Source: Pycnococcus provasolii (Eukaryota > Chlorophyta > Pseudoscourfieldiophyceae > Pseudoscourfieldiales > Pycnococcaceae). Taken from it: DNA of 64,000 nucleotides. Every line of letters begins with the position of its first letter. Positions within the stretch are counted from its first letter, which is position 1. The translations under genes were made by a program, and so were the position numbers. Of the stretch, positions 51,249 through 61,215 are shown in pieces. The stretch lies in assembly GCA_938743325.2 (NCBI GenBank), contig OW568900.1, forward strand, positions 62,001 to 126,000. Reading direction: 5' to 3'. The notes beneath the pieces were generated by a model, which had not been told where the DNA came from, did not search any database, and was given only the letters and a program-made list of their open reading frames with translations.

Positions 51249-51301
51249 CTCCGCAACAGCCTGTCACTTATTCTTCGCTCCGCAACAGCCTGTCACTTAT
51301 T
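51249..51301. repeat. 29-bp tandem direct repeat in a promoter
   Basis: Two copies of CTCCGCAACAGCCTGTCACT plus TATT (51249-51272 and 51278-51301), period 29 bp, just upstream of the SANT gene ATG. Confidence 0.85.
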
Positions 51302-51316
51302 ATAATATTATTCGTA

Positions 51317-51991
51317 ATGAGCCTCGCCGTCGCCGTCGCGAGCAGCAGCAATCATGATGATGACGACGCCGCGCCTGCGCTCGCGGCACGTAAAGTCCCG
51401 TGGTCTGAGGAGGAACGCAGTCAGCTTTTGGCCGGTCTGCAAAATCTTGGCAACGACTGGTCGAGTATCAACAAGCAGTATGTGAAGAGTCGAACGCCAA
51501 AACAAATTCAAAGTCGATACTACAGCCGAAGCATTCTAGCTATACACCACAAAGAGGACATGGAACGTGCACTCGCAACATACGACGCCAACAGCAGCAA
51601 CAACGACGACAACAACAACAATGGCGACGAGGAGGCTGAGGCACCACCACCACCACCGCCACCTTCTTCTCCACCACCACCACCACCATCTTCTCCACCA
51701 CCACCACCACCTTCTCCTACTATTTCTTCTGAAAATCTTCATCAAATAGCGGCGGAAAAGATCCTGGCAGCATCTGACGCCTCCAAGAATGATGGTGACT
51801 TCAACAACATGCTCGAGTGCTACATCCTGTGCCTCACGGTCCTCATGGAATATGCGGAGGAGGACATGCTCGGAGTGGGGCCTGAGGCGGACAAGGCGGC
51901 AGCCTTCATGGACGAGGCGCGCGATCTACTCAACGAGATCAGCGCAGACACGAGCGTGCTGGCGACACAGGAGCCTGTGAATGAAATCTGA
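51317..51991 (+). CDS. Single MYB/SANT-domain protein
   Basis: 224 residues. A MYB/SANT-like repeat at about 27-70 (VPWSEEERSQLLAGLQNLG, DWSSINKQYVKSRTPKQIQS, RYYSR) has the spaced tryptophans and a basic third helix, so DNA or chromatin binding is likely. A Pro-rich run follows (~115-140). The C-terminal helical segment (IAAEKILAASDASKND, MLECYILCLTVLMEYAEEDM) may dimerise. Start ATG 51317. A transcription factor or a chromatin-complex subunit; not assigned to a subfamily. Confidence 0.75.
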   Translation: MSLAVAVASSSNHDDDDAAPALAARKVPWSEEERSQLLAGLQNLGNDWSSINKQYVKSRTPKQIQSRYYSRSILAIHHKEDMERALATYDANSSNNDDNNNNGDEEAEAPPPPPPPSSPPPPPPSSPPPPPPSPTISSENLHQIAAEKILAASDASKNDGDFNNMLECYILCLTVLMEYAEEDMLGVGPEADKAAAFMDEARDLLNEISADTSVLATQEPVNEI

Positions 51992-52121
51992 TTGCACCTT
52001 CATCACTACATACATATTTTTTTGTCTTTTTTTTGTCTTTTTATATATTTAAAAAAAGTAATAACATCATACAGTACTTTACACAGAACAATTACATCAT
52101 ACAAGATAGTCTATAAAACTA

Positions 52122-55100
52122 CTACAGTGCGACTCGTACACTCCCGTCGTCGCCACCAACAAAGAGAACGCGAGATGCACGTGCCACACCAATGCAAGAG
52201 TATCCAGAAGAATCCTTCGCACCACCTCGCGCGCGCACGCGTAGCTTGACTGGCTTCGGCGAGCCTTCCACGCCGCTCATCGCGCTGTCTCTTGCCCAAC
52301 GAGGGCCAGCCCAGCTCAGAAAGTTGCCACCGCTCAAACGAACGAGACCGCCAACGGGATCCTTGTGCACGCGTACCGATCTCATCGGCTTCCACGTGCG
52401 CACGTCCCAAAGCTTCACTGCACGGTCCGCCCCGCCGCTGAGAAGTACGTGCGATGCAAGACGACTGGTGTCCGCGAGACGAGGCGGTGCATACCGAGTT
52501 GGCACCATCCGCGTAGACACTTCGGCATCACTGCGCTGAACAAGCACGGAGCTAACGCCGCCCTCGTGCGCATTCACAAATGCCACGGCACGGCCACCAG
52601 AACGGCAGTCAAATGCTGCCATGCCGCCACCCGCGTAGCCTGCAAGAATCAGTTCGCCACGTGCGTCGCACGTCAGCGACGTCACCGCACCACCAGGCTC
52701 CGTGCCGCCACCGTCGAATGGACCCGGCGACCATGCCGCGCCCGCGCATCCGCGCTCAAGGTCAATTCTCACAACACGCCCGTCGGCCGTTCCCGCAATC
52801 GCCTGCTCGCACTCCTCGCCGCACGTCTCCACGCTGGTGAAGCCTGAGGATGACGACGCCTTGGAAGAAGACGACGGCGGCGCGGTGGAGGTGGGTGGTG
52901 GTGCAGAAAGCTCGCAGAGAGTTGGGCAGCCTCCGTGCATGGCGATCAACCAAACGTGGCAGTCGCCACCGCGGTCCACCGAAATGGCGCGACGACGCGT
53001 CAGTGCGGCAACGGCGATGACCGGGTCCGAGTGACGCCGATATTCGCCGCTGCTGACCGACGCCGCTTGATTGCCAGGCGACACGACGCGACCGCCGCTG
53101 GACACGTCCCAAATGCGCACAATGCCGCCGCCCGAGTCGTCGTCACCCCTTCCGCCCGTGAGCAAAACCTCCTCCGCACTGTCCACCGTGGCGCAGCGAA
53201 TCGGCCGTCGGTGAGCGCGCCAGGTATGCACCACCTCTCCCGAGAAATGCCATCTATCGGCGAAACTTCGCGAGGTGACCGGCACCCAGCCCCAGCGACA
53301 TGCCACGGTGGGCTGCTGCTGCTGCTGCTGCTGCTGCTCCATATCCGAATTTACGGTAAACGGCGAATCTGACAACGCTGCGGCGGCGGTATCGGAAGGA
53401 GGACTGTCCGGCTGCTGCTGCGTGAGCATCGGGCTATCAGCGGCTGGCTCGCCCCAACCCGTGCTGGAAAGGAGCGCAACCGCGCGCTCTGCATGTCTCC
53501 AACGCTCCGCATCGCGCTGCGCCTCCACGGCGGTGCGCAGCTGCGTGCCTCCCTGCGTTGACGTGGCGCTGTCTAGTGACCCTCGCCGAACTGCATCGAC
53601 AGACGCAACCGCCGTTGCCGCTGAAGCAAGCAGGCTGCGAATCCCAGGAGGACTTGTTATGCTCGACGACTTTCCCAAGCTCGACGCTCGGCTCAGTCGA
53701 CCTGAAGGTGGGGTTTCCGTTCCCGCATCTGACGAATTCAAAAGCTCCGTCGCCATGTGAGAGGCAATCTCTGAAGCTTCCACCTGCCCCGAGCCTCTGA
53801 GAGTGACCGCGAGGGCGCGCAGACGTGCCGAGTCGATACCACTCGACAGAACGCTCGACGGGGCATGCGTTGACATGCAGCGCAGCAGGCTTGCGCATGC
53901 ACGAAGATTTGCATTCATCATGCGCATTCGAATCGCACGAGCGGCGCCCGCGGCAACGCGATCGCGTCCCGGCGACACGACGCCACCGCTGCCTTTTTCA
54001 TTGTCGACGTCGGCGTCGGCATCATCCAGCAGCGGCTCGCGCAGAATTGGCAGAAGCTGAGGGAGAAGGAAGTGCGTCACCGTGGGGCCTCCCGCTCTCT
54101 CGGCACTGCCTATCAGGACGTCCACCACCGCGCCTCGGTCCACCTGCGCGAGCACACCGCGCAGTGCCGCGTGCGTGCGCATGATGTTGAGCGGACTTGC
54201 GAGAAGCGCGAGCCGAACGAGCGGTCCTCCACCGGCGAGAGCCTGCGTCGCTTCGATGTCAGCCGCCGACGACGTCGCCGCGCCATCACCTGCGAGATTC
54301 TCTGAGGCTGAAGGCGTTGGTGGCGTCGGCTGCGCTCCAGCTTCAAATGGCGACGATACGCTCCCATGTCGTCGGCTTCCATCCACCGCCGCACGTGGTG
54401 CAACCACAACGTCCACGAGAGTTTCGGGTGGAATCACTGACGTGAGGTCGGCAAGCACGTCCACGGCAACGCTCGCGGCGCGTGCGGCACACGCTTCGAC
54501 GCGCATGTCGTCTGGGCGGTCGCCGCCACCACCACTCGCCGCCTCTAGTACAGAATTCAGAGCATTTGCGCCGGCATCCACACGCCGCATTAAGCGAGGC
54601 AGGACGTAATCTGCAAGCCACAGGGGTGGGCATGCCGCGGAAGCAGCAGAGGCGAGGGCCCGAGCCAGCTCGCGTGCTGGAGCCGCTGCCATCGCGTCTG
54701 ACGCGTGCGTTGCGCCAACATCCACCTCGCCTTCGGCTGCCGACTCGTCCAGCGCCGCAAGCAGTGGATCGACGACGTACCGAATCGCCAACGAAAGCGG
54801 CAAGCTGGAAGAGTCGCGCGCAATGGCCGCGGCGTACGCGCTAGCTAACCGACGCAGGCCTGCGACGAGCGCCGCGCCGTCCACGGCACCGACATCGGCG
54901 CCCCCGCCGTCGCCAGCTTGTTCGATGCGAGTGTCTTCAGCAAGGCTACTGATACTCGCACTCTGCGCGTCATCATCTTCTTCCGCCTCCGCCACGTCCG
55001 CCCCACATCCAACGCCCGTTGCAAGGCTGACTCGTTCCATGGAGACGGTGTGCGCGTCAAGAGCCCGCTGGATCGCGGCTATCGACTGGACGCACGCCGC

Positions 55101-57671
55101 GCTGACCAATCGGGCGTGCGCTTCGATGCCACACTTCACGCGCGACGCGTCGAGCGCCGAGGGACCAAGCACGCTCTCGGCAAATGCCGCGGCAGCCGCC
55201 GGTGAGGCGGCTTCACGCCCGCCACCCTGGAGCATTGCCGAGGCGGCATCGCCGCCACGAGCGACTGCGGCGAGCAGCGCCAATCCAGACGCTACGGCTA
55301 CACGGCGCGCGCATGCCGATCCAAGAACGCCAGCCACGACAGCTCCGGCGGCGGATGCCGACGTCGCACTGCCGTACCTTCCCGCACCTTGCTCAGAGGT
55401 TGGCATTGCCGCCGCCGCGAGAGCTAGCAAACTCGGGGCGGCAAGAGTCGCGGCCCGGCGCGAGCTGGCGGCACATGCCGCCGAGGCGGCGGCACCACGG
55501 CTGCGAAGACCCATCGCAGCTGCGATCCGCGCAAGGTGGTCTGGAACGGGCGGCGCGTTGCACGCGGCGGTACCACCGCAGAGCATCGCGGCACGAAGCA
55601 GGGGAGGTCCACCCGCCTCCGCTTCCGTGGGTGCGAACACGTACAATAGCAGGGTATGTGCCATGGCAAGTTCCGGATCGTGGCTGCGATGCATTGCGGC
55701 AGCTGATGCTACCGCGACACCTCCACCGCCGGACGGCACGGTGAGAAGCCTTGTTGCCACCTTGCGCAGCAGAGGATCTGTGATTGCCGGTAGCTGCTGC
55801 CGTGCGGCGGCCGCCGACGCCTCACATCCGGTGGGAATCTTGGAAGGTGCTAGTGCAGGCTGCATGAGCGCAATGCTGACGACAATCACGCCAAGAGCGC
55901 GTGCATCCTCATCTCGTGCCAATGTAATCAATGTCATCGCGCTGCTGCGTCGCTTCTCACGTCGCTGTTGATTTGGAAGGACAATTGATGGCGGCACCAT
56001 CTTGGGTGTGGGTGTGGATGTGGCGATAGTGATGTCATCATCGCTGTCATCATCATCATCGTCGTCGTCGTCGTCGTCATTGCCACCGACATCTGATAGG
56101 AGGCGTGACACCACTCCTCCGTGTGAAAGTCTCTTTGGGTGAGCACATCGAAAGATTGCGCAGATTCCGTGCGCCTGACGAAAGATTCGTTCAGACATGG
56201 GACAGACATCTGCCGAAGCGCGCGTGAACTCGCCTCGCATCCATCCATTCGACGCATCGCCAGGCACACAGCCTTTCCCAAAAGCATGTGCAGCATGACT
56301 ACGTGCTGTCGCGGCGTCGCTGGGCACGAGAGGCACGTTCATCGCGCTCACAGCGTCGTCGCCAAACAAAGCCGCTCCAAACACGAGATCGATCCACCGA
56401 TGCAGTTCCGAACTCGCACGTCGACCCTCCAGGGCGCGTCTGTGTTTTTCGATGAAGCGCCGGCGCGCCTGCTGCACGTTTTCATCTTTGCCAAGGCACC
56501 AATCGGGAACCGCCATATCGGCGAATTCTCTGTGTCTGCTTTCAAAGAAGTGTTCATCCTCGTACAGCTCTGGCACGCACTCGTCCGGTGTCCAAGAGTA
56601 AAGTCTCACGAGTGTCTTTGGATACTCTCTCGCCTCGAAGCGCGTGCGTACGGCACGCGTCAAACTTGCCAGAGGCAGGTGTCTCGCAAAGTAGATGTGA
56701 TAAGCGAGCTCGGACAGCGGGGCGTCCGGAACGTGGTGTGGACAAGCCTCCGGCGGCGGCACGGCATCGTCGGTGGTGGTGATGGTGCGCCACTGCGCAA
56801 GCATCTGCTCGCCAATGCTGTACGAAGCGAGCAGCTGCTCATCTCCCTTATTGATTCGCCATTTCGAGCGTGTAAGATCACGCCAGCCGGCGGCGGCGGC
56901 GGAGGAGGTGGTGGTGGTGGTGGTGGAGGTGGTGGTGGTGGAGGAGGAGGAGGCGGGGGAGTCGTCGATGATGCCTCCGTCGCCGACGCCGCCGTCGTCG
57001 CCAACGTCGTCTGGGTCAACCGTGAAGTCAATCACCCATGGCACGAACGGGTGTTTGTTCGGGTCGCCACGTCGGCGACCTGCAAGCTCGTTCAGCTTGA
57101 GCAGGTACTCCAAATTGGTGAGCGCCCCAACGCGCCAGGCTGCTGTCGCGGCGTGAAGTGCATTGACGTCCGCATCCACGTTTGCGGATACTGCTGCTGC
57201 TGTTGTTGGTAACGGCGGCGGCGCGCCAGAAACGCCCGCGATGAGTGGCCACAGGTTGGCATCTGCGAAGTGCACGTCGCGCGCACTCAAACTTCCGTGC
57301 GCGTATCCCTCGTCGTGCATCCGTTGCACCGCGTTCACGAGCGTGAATGCAAGCCACCTCCTTCTGTCGTCTTCGTCCGGTGGTTCCCCGCGTGCAGCCG
57401 CTGCGCCGCACACGCACGCCCTGCTGAATGTCAGCACGTCTTCCAAGTTTGGAAGCTCGTGCGGATGCACGAGCCATACGTCGTCGCCGTCCTTCACTTC
57501 TTCGAGTACGGGCAGCAGGTGTGCGCCCGCCGAGTGCGTCACTCCGTTCGACGACGCTCTTGCGTGCGCCAGATAGGCGGCACACGCGAGTCGATTTTGA
57601 AAGGCGAGCAAAGACGATGACGATGACGATGACGACGACGATGACAACAACGGAGCCAAAGAGTCTGACAT
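52122..57671 (-). CDS. WDR81: WDR81/GFS12-like BEACH-WD40 protein with N-terminal kinase-like region
   Basis: 1849 residues from ATG 57671; the frame continues upstream only to a GTG. Residues ~60-145 resemble a degenerate protein kinase, with HGSLSARDVHFADANLWPLI in place of an HRDLK-type loop (asparagine and lysine not conserved), as in plant GFS12. The BEACH domain follows (~185-450): LTNLEYLLKLNELAGRRRGD, PNKHPFVPWVIDF, KWRINKGDEQL, DECVPELYEDE and LHRWIDLVFGAALFGDDAV. A long Ala-rich alpha-solenoid fills ~500-1450, interrupted by Asp, Thr and Gln runs. WD40 blades end the protein (from ~1500, e.g. HTWRAHRRPIRCATVDS, GGADRAVKLWDVRTWKPM). Such proteins act in endosome and vacuole trafficking and autophagy. 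Convergent with the SANT gene. Confidence 0.88.
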   Translation of the reverse strand: MSDSLAPLLSSSSSSSSSSSLLAFQNRLACAAYLAHARASSNGVTHSAGAHLLPVLEEVKDGDDVWLVHPHELPNLEDVLTFSRACVCGAAAARGEPPDEDDRRRWLAFTLVNAVQRMHDEGYAHGSLSARDVHFADANLWPLIAGVSGAPPPLPTTAAAVSANVDADVNALHAATAAWRVGALTNLEYLLKLNELAGRRRGDPNKHPFVPWVIDFTVDPDDVGDDGGVGDGGIIDDSPASSSSTTTTSTTTTTTSSAAAAGWRDLTRSKWRINKGDEQLLASYSIGEQMLAQWRTITTTDDAVPPPEACPHHVPDAPLSELAYHIYFARHLPLASLTRAVRTRFEAREYPKTLVRLYSWTPDECVPELYEDEHFFESRHREFADMAVPDWCLGKDENVQQARRRFIEKHRRALEGRRASSELHRWIDLVFGAALFGDDAVSAMNVPLVPSDAATARSHAAHAFGKGCVPGDASNGWMRGEFTRASADVCPMSERIFRQAHGICAIFRCAHPKRLSHGGVVSRLLSDVGGNDDDDDDDDDDDSDDDITIATSTPTPKMVPPSIVLPNQQRREKRRSSAMTLITLARDEDARALGVIVVSIALMQPALAPSKIPTGCEASAAAARQQLPAITDPLLRKVATRLLTVPSGGGGVAVASAAAMHRSHDPELAMAHTLLLYVFAPTEAEAGGPPLLRAAMLCGGTAACNAPPVPDHLARIAAAMGLRSRGAAASAACAASSRRAATLAAPSLLALAAAAMPTSEQGAGRYGSATSASAAGAVVAGVLGSACARRVAVASGLALLAAVARGGDAASAMLQGGGREAASPAAAAAFAESVLGPSALDASRVKCGIEAHARLVSAACVQSIAAIQRALDAHTVSMERVSLATGVGCGADVAEAEEDDDAQSASISSLAEDTRIEQAGDGGGADVGAVDGAALVAGLRRLASAYAAAIARDSSSLPLSLAIRYVVDPLLAALDESAAEGEVDVGATHASDAMAAAPARELARALASAASAACPPLWLADYVLPRLMRRVDAGANALNSVLEAASGGGGDRPDDMRVEACAARAASVAVDVLADLTSVIPPETLVDVVVAPRAAVDGSRRHGSVSSPFEAGAQPTPPTPSASENLAGDGAATSSAADIEATQALAGGGPLVRLALLASPLNIMRTHAALRGVLAQVDRGAVVDVLIGSAERAGGPTVTHFLLPQLLPILREPLLDDADADVDNEKGSGGVVSPGRDRVAAGAARAIRMRMMNANLRACASLLRCMSTHAPSSVLSSGIDSARLRALAVTLRGSGQVEASEIASHMATELLNSSDAGTETPPSGRLSRASSLGKSSSITSPPGIRSLLASAATAVASVDAVRRGSLDSATSTQGGTQLRTAVEAQRDAERWRHAERAVALLSSTGWGEPAADSPMLTQQQPDSPPSDTAAAALSDSPFTVNSDMEQQQQQQQQPTVACRWGWVPVTSRSFADRWHFSGEVVHTWRAHRRPIRCATVDSAEEVLLTGGRGDDDSGGGIVRIWDVSSGGRVVSPGNQAASVSSGEYRRHSDPVIAVAALTRRRAISVDRGGDCHVWLIAMHGGCPTLCELSAPPPTSTAPPSSSSKASSSSGFTSVETCGEECEQAIAGTADGRVVRIDLERGCAGAAWSPGPFDGGGTEPGGAVTSLTCDARGELILAGYAGGGMAAFDCRSGGRAVAFVNAHEGGVSSVLVQRSDAEVSTRMVPTRYAPPRLADTSRLASHVLLSGGADRAVKLWDVRTWKPMRSVRVHKDPVGGLVRLSGGNFLSWAGPRWARDSAMSGVEGSPKPVKLRVRARGGAKDSSGYSCIGVARASRVLFVGGDDGSVRVAL

Positions 57672-57917
57672 GCCGAGCCGTGGGACCCGCCGAGCAGAGC
57701 AGAGCCAGCTAGCCGACGACTCACTCACTCACTCACTCACTCCTGCTGCTGCTGCGTGAAAAATAATGACGAAGACAAGTGCGCCGAAAAAAAGGGGGGC
57801 GGGGGCTCTGGGCGGGGGGAACGAACGAAATCCGGGGATCCCGCTCTCTCTCTCTTCTTGCACGAACGAACGAAAGGTTCCATCCCAAACAAGGATCAAT
57901 GGCGTCCGCCTCCGGGA

Positions 57918-58277
57918 ATGAACGTACGCCGCGCGGCCCATGATGCAGGACGGCGTGGTGGTGGTGATGGCGGCGACGAAGACGACGACGATGAGAAGGA
58001 GGAGTGGAGTTTTCGGATTTGGTTCGCGAAGAACTTGGCTGCCGCTCTTAATGAAGAACACGAGATGGTGTGGAGGCTAGGGCGTTCGCGCGACGGCAGG
58101 TACCTCACATGGATCTGGGTGCATGCCGTCCCGATGCGCATTCCTCCTCTCACCTTGCCGCCGCACCCACCGACCGCAGCGATCGACGACGACGGCATGG
58201 CTGAGAGCATGTTCCTCACCGCGAAAAAATTTCAAATCAATTTCAACCGCAACAAACTAGTGACAGCACAATCATGA
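57918..58277 (+). CDS. Small unrecognised protein
   Basis: 119 residues from ATG 57918; the frame is open upstream to 57756 without an ATG. Basic/Gly leader and an Asp run, then a non-repetitive part (WSFRIWFAKNLAAALNEEHE, RDGRYLTWIWVHAVPMRI) that looks foldable. No family recognised. A short upstream ATG frame at 57899 ends after 14 codons. It may be part of a longer spliced gene. Confidence 0.4.
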   Translation: MNVRRAAHDAGRRGGGDGGDEDDDDEKEEWSFRIWFAKNLAAALNEEHEMVWRLGRSRDGRYLTWIWVHAVPMRIPPLTLPPHPPTAAIDDDGMAESMFLTAKKFQINFNRNKLVTAQS

Positions 58278-58892
58278 AAAAAGCATGGAAAGATGACACT
58301 GGAGCTTCATGCGATGTTCGAGGATGCATCGTAGCATCTTCATCAAATCTTACCAAGCAGCTACTTACTCTAAGAGATTCAGCAAAGCTGTTGTCTGCTC
58401 GCCCCGTCGTGCCACGCACGCGGCTCAAGGGAAAATCTATGGTAGACTCCTCTCTCTCTCTCTCCGGGCCCCTCTTTGCTTTCTTTTCTGATCTCTTCAA
58501 TCCCCGGATTTCAGATTTCTGTGACAGAAATAAAATCCGGGGATTACAACACGGTGTTGTAATCCAGGCTACCGAAGGAGATGAGGTTTCGGCCTCGGCA
58601 ACCCCGAACTTTAAAACCAGCCCTTCGCTCACTCTTTGTCAGGAATTTTCACCTTAGTTAAGGCGCAACCGGGGCAAATTAATTGTCCCTTTTTTCCCAC
58701 ATACACGTCACCCTCCACGTGACCCCTGAAATTCCTTTTTCTGCATTTTTCTGGGTTGCACCAGAGAAGTCGAAAAACGCGTTGAATATCCTTTCTGCCA
58801 ACGCATTTTTGGCGGCGCGCCATTCATTCATTTCATTTCATTTCATTCGTCATCTTCATTCTTGCTCTTCGCAAATCAATCAATCAATCATA
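58278..58892. other. Intergenic region with strong hairpins
   Basis: 615 bp with three nested or adjacent palindromes (separate entry), a TCTC microsatellite near 58450-58468, and a CATTTCATTT/CAATCAAT-rich 5' leader before the next ATG. No supported ORF. Confidence 0.5.
58499..58565. repeat. Nested and overlapping palindromes
   Basis: AATCCCCGGATTT (58499-58511) pairs with AAATCCGGGGATT (58533-58545). Inside it ATTTCTGT pairs with ACAGAAAT around one base. Overlapping the right arm, GGATTACAACAC pairs with GTGTTGTAATCC (58541-58552, 58554-58565) around one base. All arms match perfectly. Confidence 0.9.
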
Positions 58893-60629
58893 ATGATTTA
58901 TGAAGACGACGACGACAACAAGCTTCAACAAGACCGCCGTGGCGAGGAGCATGATGATGATGACCGCCATAAAAATCTGAAGAAAACCAAAATCTCTGCA
59001 CCAGAACCACCGCCGGCGAAAAAACAAAAGACGGCGATGCACAACAACAACAAGAAGAAGAACATCAGCGGTGATGGTGGTGACTCCTCCGAAAACGACG
59101 GCGACGACGAAAGCAGCAGCAAGGGGGCAACAACAAAAGAAACTCTCAGTCACGAGGATGCATCTGAACTGCTCGCGTCGTTGAAGTATGGAGGCACCGT
59201 CATGTCTCCGGAGTCGAAGAGGAAGGCGCCGGTCACGCCGCCGCCGATTCTTCTTGATGACGACACCGCGACGGGGAGACGTCTACCTGTGGTAGGCATG
59301 CCAACTTTCATCAAAGATCACGTCATGACGGCACTCAAACAGTATCGCCTCGAGCAGGTGGAAAAAGGACTCGGAGGAGGAAAAGGAAGTGCCGATATCC
59401 GCATGCCTGACCGTCATGACATTGAAAAGGCAGTTCTCAACGCGACACGTAAGGTCATTTGGCAAAGTATCGCCAGCGAAGGGAGAATGCAGAAAGAAAA
59501 ACAGCATGATCCACTACCACCACCATCAGCAGCAGGTGTGTCACGTGCACCGACGCTGGCCACCACCTGCTCGCTGGCACAGCTCGCTTTGGCACAGCAG
59601 GAGGCATTAGCTAAAGCCGCTGTAGAAGCTGCGGGGATTTCTGCTGCGGGTATGATGATGATGCCACCACCGCCGCAGCCTTTTCTCCCAATGTCGGCTG
59701 CAATTCCTGCTACGATGCCGGCTGGAATTCCTCCTGCTACGAGTATGAGTGCCGCAAGACCGTCCTCCGTGGCGCCATACCCAATCATTCAACCGGAGCA
59801 GCAGGCAAAGCTGCAAATACAACCACAACAACCACGAACCAATCCGAATGGACGATCGAATGGAATGCCAGTTCCAGTGACTGGCGCACCTGCTGCAATC
59901 CAGGCGCAAAAAATGACCGGACCAGGTCCTGGATGGCGTTCCTGGGCCCAAGATGCCTACGACCAACAACAGGTGCCGCAGGCCCTTGCAGTACTAGGAG
60001 TAGGTGCTATCGGCGGAGTCGCTTCTAGTCTTGCCGCTGGTGGACCTTCTTCTGCTGCTACGAAGGCACCACCACAACCTGTTCTTCCTCTTCCCCCTCC
60101 TCCCCCTCTTCCTTCTGCTAGGAGGAATGCCTCCACGGCATTGCCACGACAGATGGCCACGACGACGGATGGCAACGCCGATCCGATGCGAGAAAACGTG
60201 CAGTGGCTTTGCGCATCAGTGAGCCACCTTCAGGAGGATATGCTTGCATTCCGCACCATGGGAACGGTACCCGGAATGTCTCCTGCTGCGCAACGTCGCG
60301 TTGATCCGGTGAAAGATCTGCGAGCTGAGATGGAAAAGGTGGTGGCACATCTCGTTGGCATAGTAGACGAGCTCACGGAGGAGCAGCGACGCTTGCGAAA
60401 AGAATTGGCAGAACAGCGTGAGGTGATAGATAAACTTTCAGCCCAAACAGCCTTGAACAGTGTTGGGTTGCTCGGAATGGGCTCACGACTCCCGCCAAGC
60501 ATGCCTCCCATGCCACCAATGCCGCCTTTTTCCGGGATGCCAGCCATGCCATTCATGCCACCACCTGGCACCTCCACCGCCATCCGCCAACCCCGCTTTC
60601 CACCGCCACCTCCTGGACCGCCATTCTAG
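58893..60629 (+). CDS. Unrecognised Pro/Met-rich protein with a coiled-coil
   Basis: 578 residues from ATG 58893 (preceded by AATCA repeats; the frame is open upstream without a better ATG). The N-terminal ~90 residues are acidic/basic low complexity with nuclear-localisation-like KKTK and PPPAKKQKT. A short conserved-looking stretch follows (SHEDASELLASLKYGGTV), then TFIKDHVMTALKQYRLEQVE. The middle is Pro/Ala/Gln-rich. A coiled coil lies near 490-550 (DLRAEMEKVVAHLVGIVDEL, then EEQRRLRKELAEQREVIDKL). The tail is PPMPPMPP repeats. Probably a nuclear scaffold or transcription-related protein; no family assigned. Confidence 0.7.
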   Translation: MIYEDDDDNKLQQDRRGEEHDDDDRHKNLKKTKISAPEPPPAKKQKTAMHNNNKKKNISGDGGDSSENDGDDESSSKGATTKETLSHEDASELLASLKYGGTVMSPESKRKAPVTPPPILLDDDTATGRRLPVVGMPTFIKDHVMTALKQYRLEQVEKGLGGGKGSADIRMPDRHDIEKAVLNATRKVIWQSIASEGRMQKEKQHDPLPPPSAAGVSRAPTLATTCSLAQLALAQQEALAKAAVEAAGISAAGMMMMPPPPQPFLPMSAAIPATMPAGIPPATSMSAARPSSVAPYPIIQPEQQAKLQIQPQQPRTNPNGRSNGMPVPVTGAPAAIQAQKMTGPGPGWRSWAQDAYDQQQVPQALAVLGVGAIGGVASSLAAGGPSSAATKAPPQPVLPLPPPPPLPSARRNASTALPRQMATTTDGNADPMRENVQWLCASVSHLQEDMLAFRTMGTVPGMSPAAQRRVDPVKDLRAEMEKVVAHLVGIVDELTEEQRRLRKELAEQREVIDKLSAQTALNSVGLLGMGSRLPPSMPPMPPMPPFSGMPAMPFMPPPGTSTAIRQPRFPPPPPGPPF

Positions 60630-60683
60630 TGGCACCACTACTAAAATCATCAAGTAATCACTCATCGTCTCTCTTAAAGTGTT

Positions 60684-60980
60684 TTACACAAAAAAAAAAA
60701 CTGTCGTTGCAAAAAGTGAACAAAATTCATTCCGTGGCGACGCCGGCGACGCCGCTGTCGTCTTCGTCGATCGGTACGATGCAGTAGCAGCGCGCTTTGT
60801 TGTCTCTCCTCCTCCTATTTGCGTGACTCGAGGTGTGTCGACTGATCCTCCAGCAAAAGCACCGCCAAGAGCACCACCAGTGCCACCACGAGCACGAAAG
60901 GCAGAGCCACCACAAGCACCACTACGAAGAGTAGCAGCACCACCAAAGGCCGCTTCGTCGTCGATCTGAGATGTAGCCAT
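60684..60980 (-). CDS. Possible small Gly/Ala-rich protein
   Basis: 98 residues from ATG 60980 (aaATGGcta). Gly/Ala/Arg/Thr-rich (RARGGTGGALGGAFAGG) and unrecognised. A plus-strand frame over the same bases is equally long but lacks an ATG. Convergent with the gene ending at 60629 and divergent from the hydrolase at 61216. Confidence 0.3.
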   Translation of the reverse strand: MATSQIDDEAAFGGAATLRSGACGGSAFRARGGTGGALGGAFAGGSVDTPRVTQIGGGETTKRAATASYRSTKTTAASPASPRNEFCSLFATTVFFFV

Positions 60981-61215
60981 TTGATATATGTATCGGACAA
61001 GTGAAGAAGGGGTTGCCACGTGTATAATTCCGGACGGACCTCCTCGGAATGGATTCTCCCTGGAGATATGTTTGATTTTTTCCCTTGAATTTCGGACTCT
61101 CCCCTGGCAGCCTGGGAGGTATTGTTTTTGTTTGCGGCCTTAAGCTCTTACCAACAAGCGCCATGATGATGGCCGCACGTGCGTGATGTTCATGCGTTCC
61201 CTTGTTCGCTAGAAA

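Noticed and set aside
54823-55971. 382-codon plus-strand ORF inside the WDR81-like gene
   Set aside because: Ala/Ser/Thr-rich antisense of the Ala-rich solenoid; no domain.
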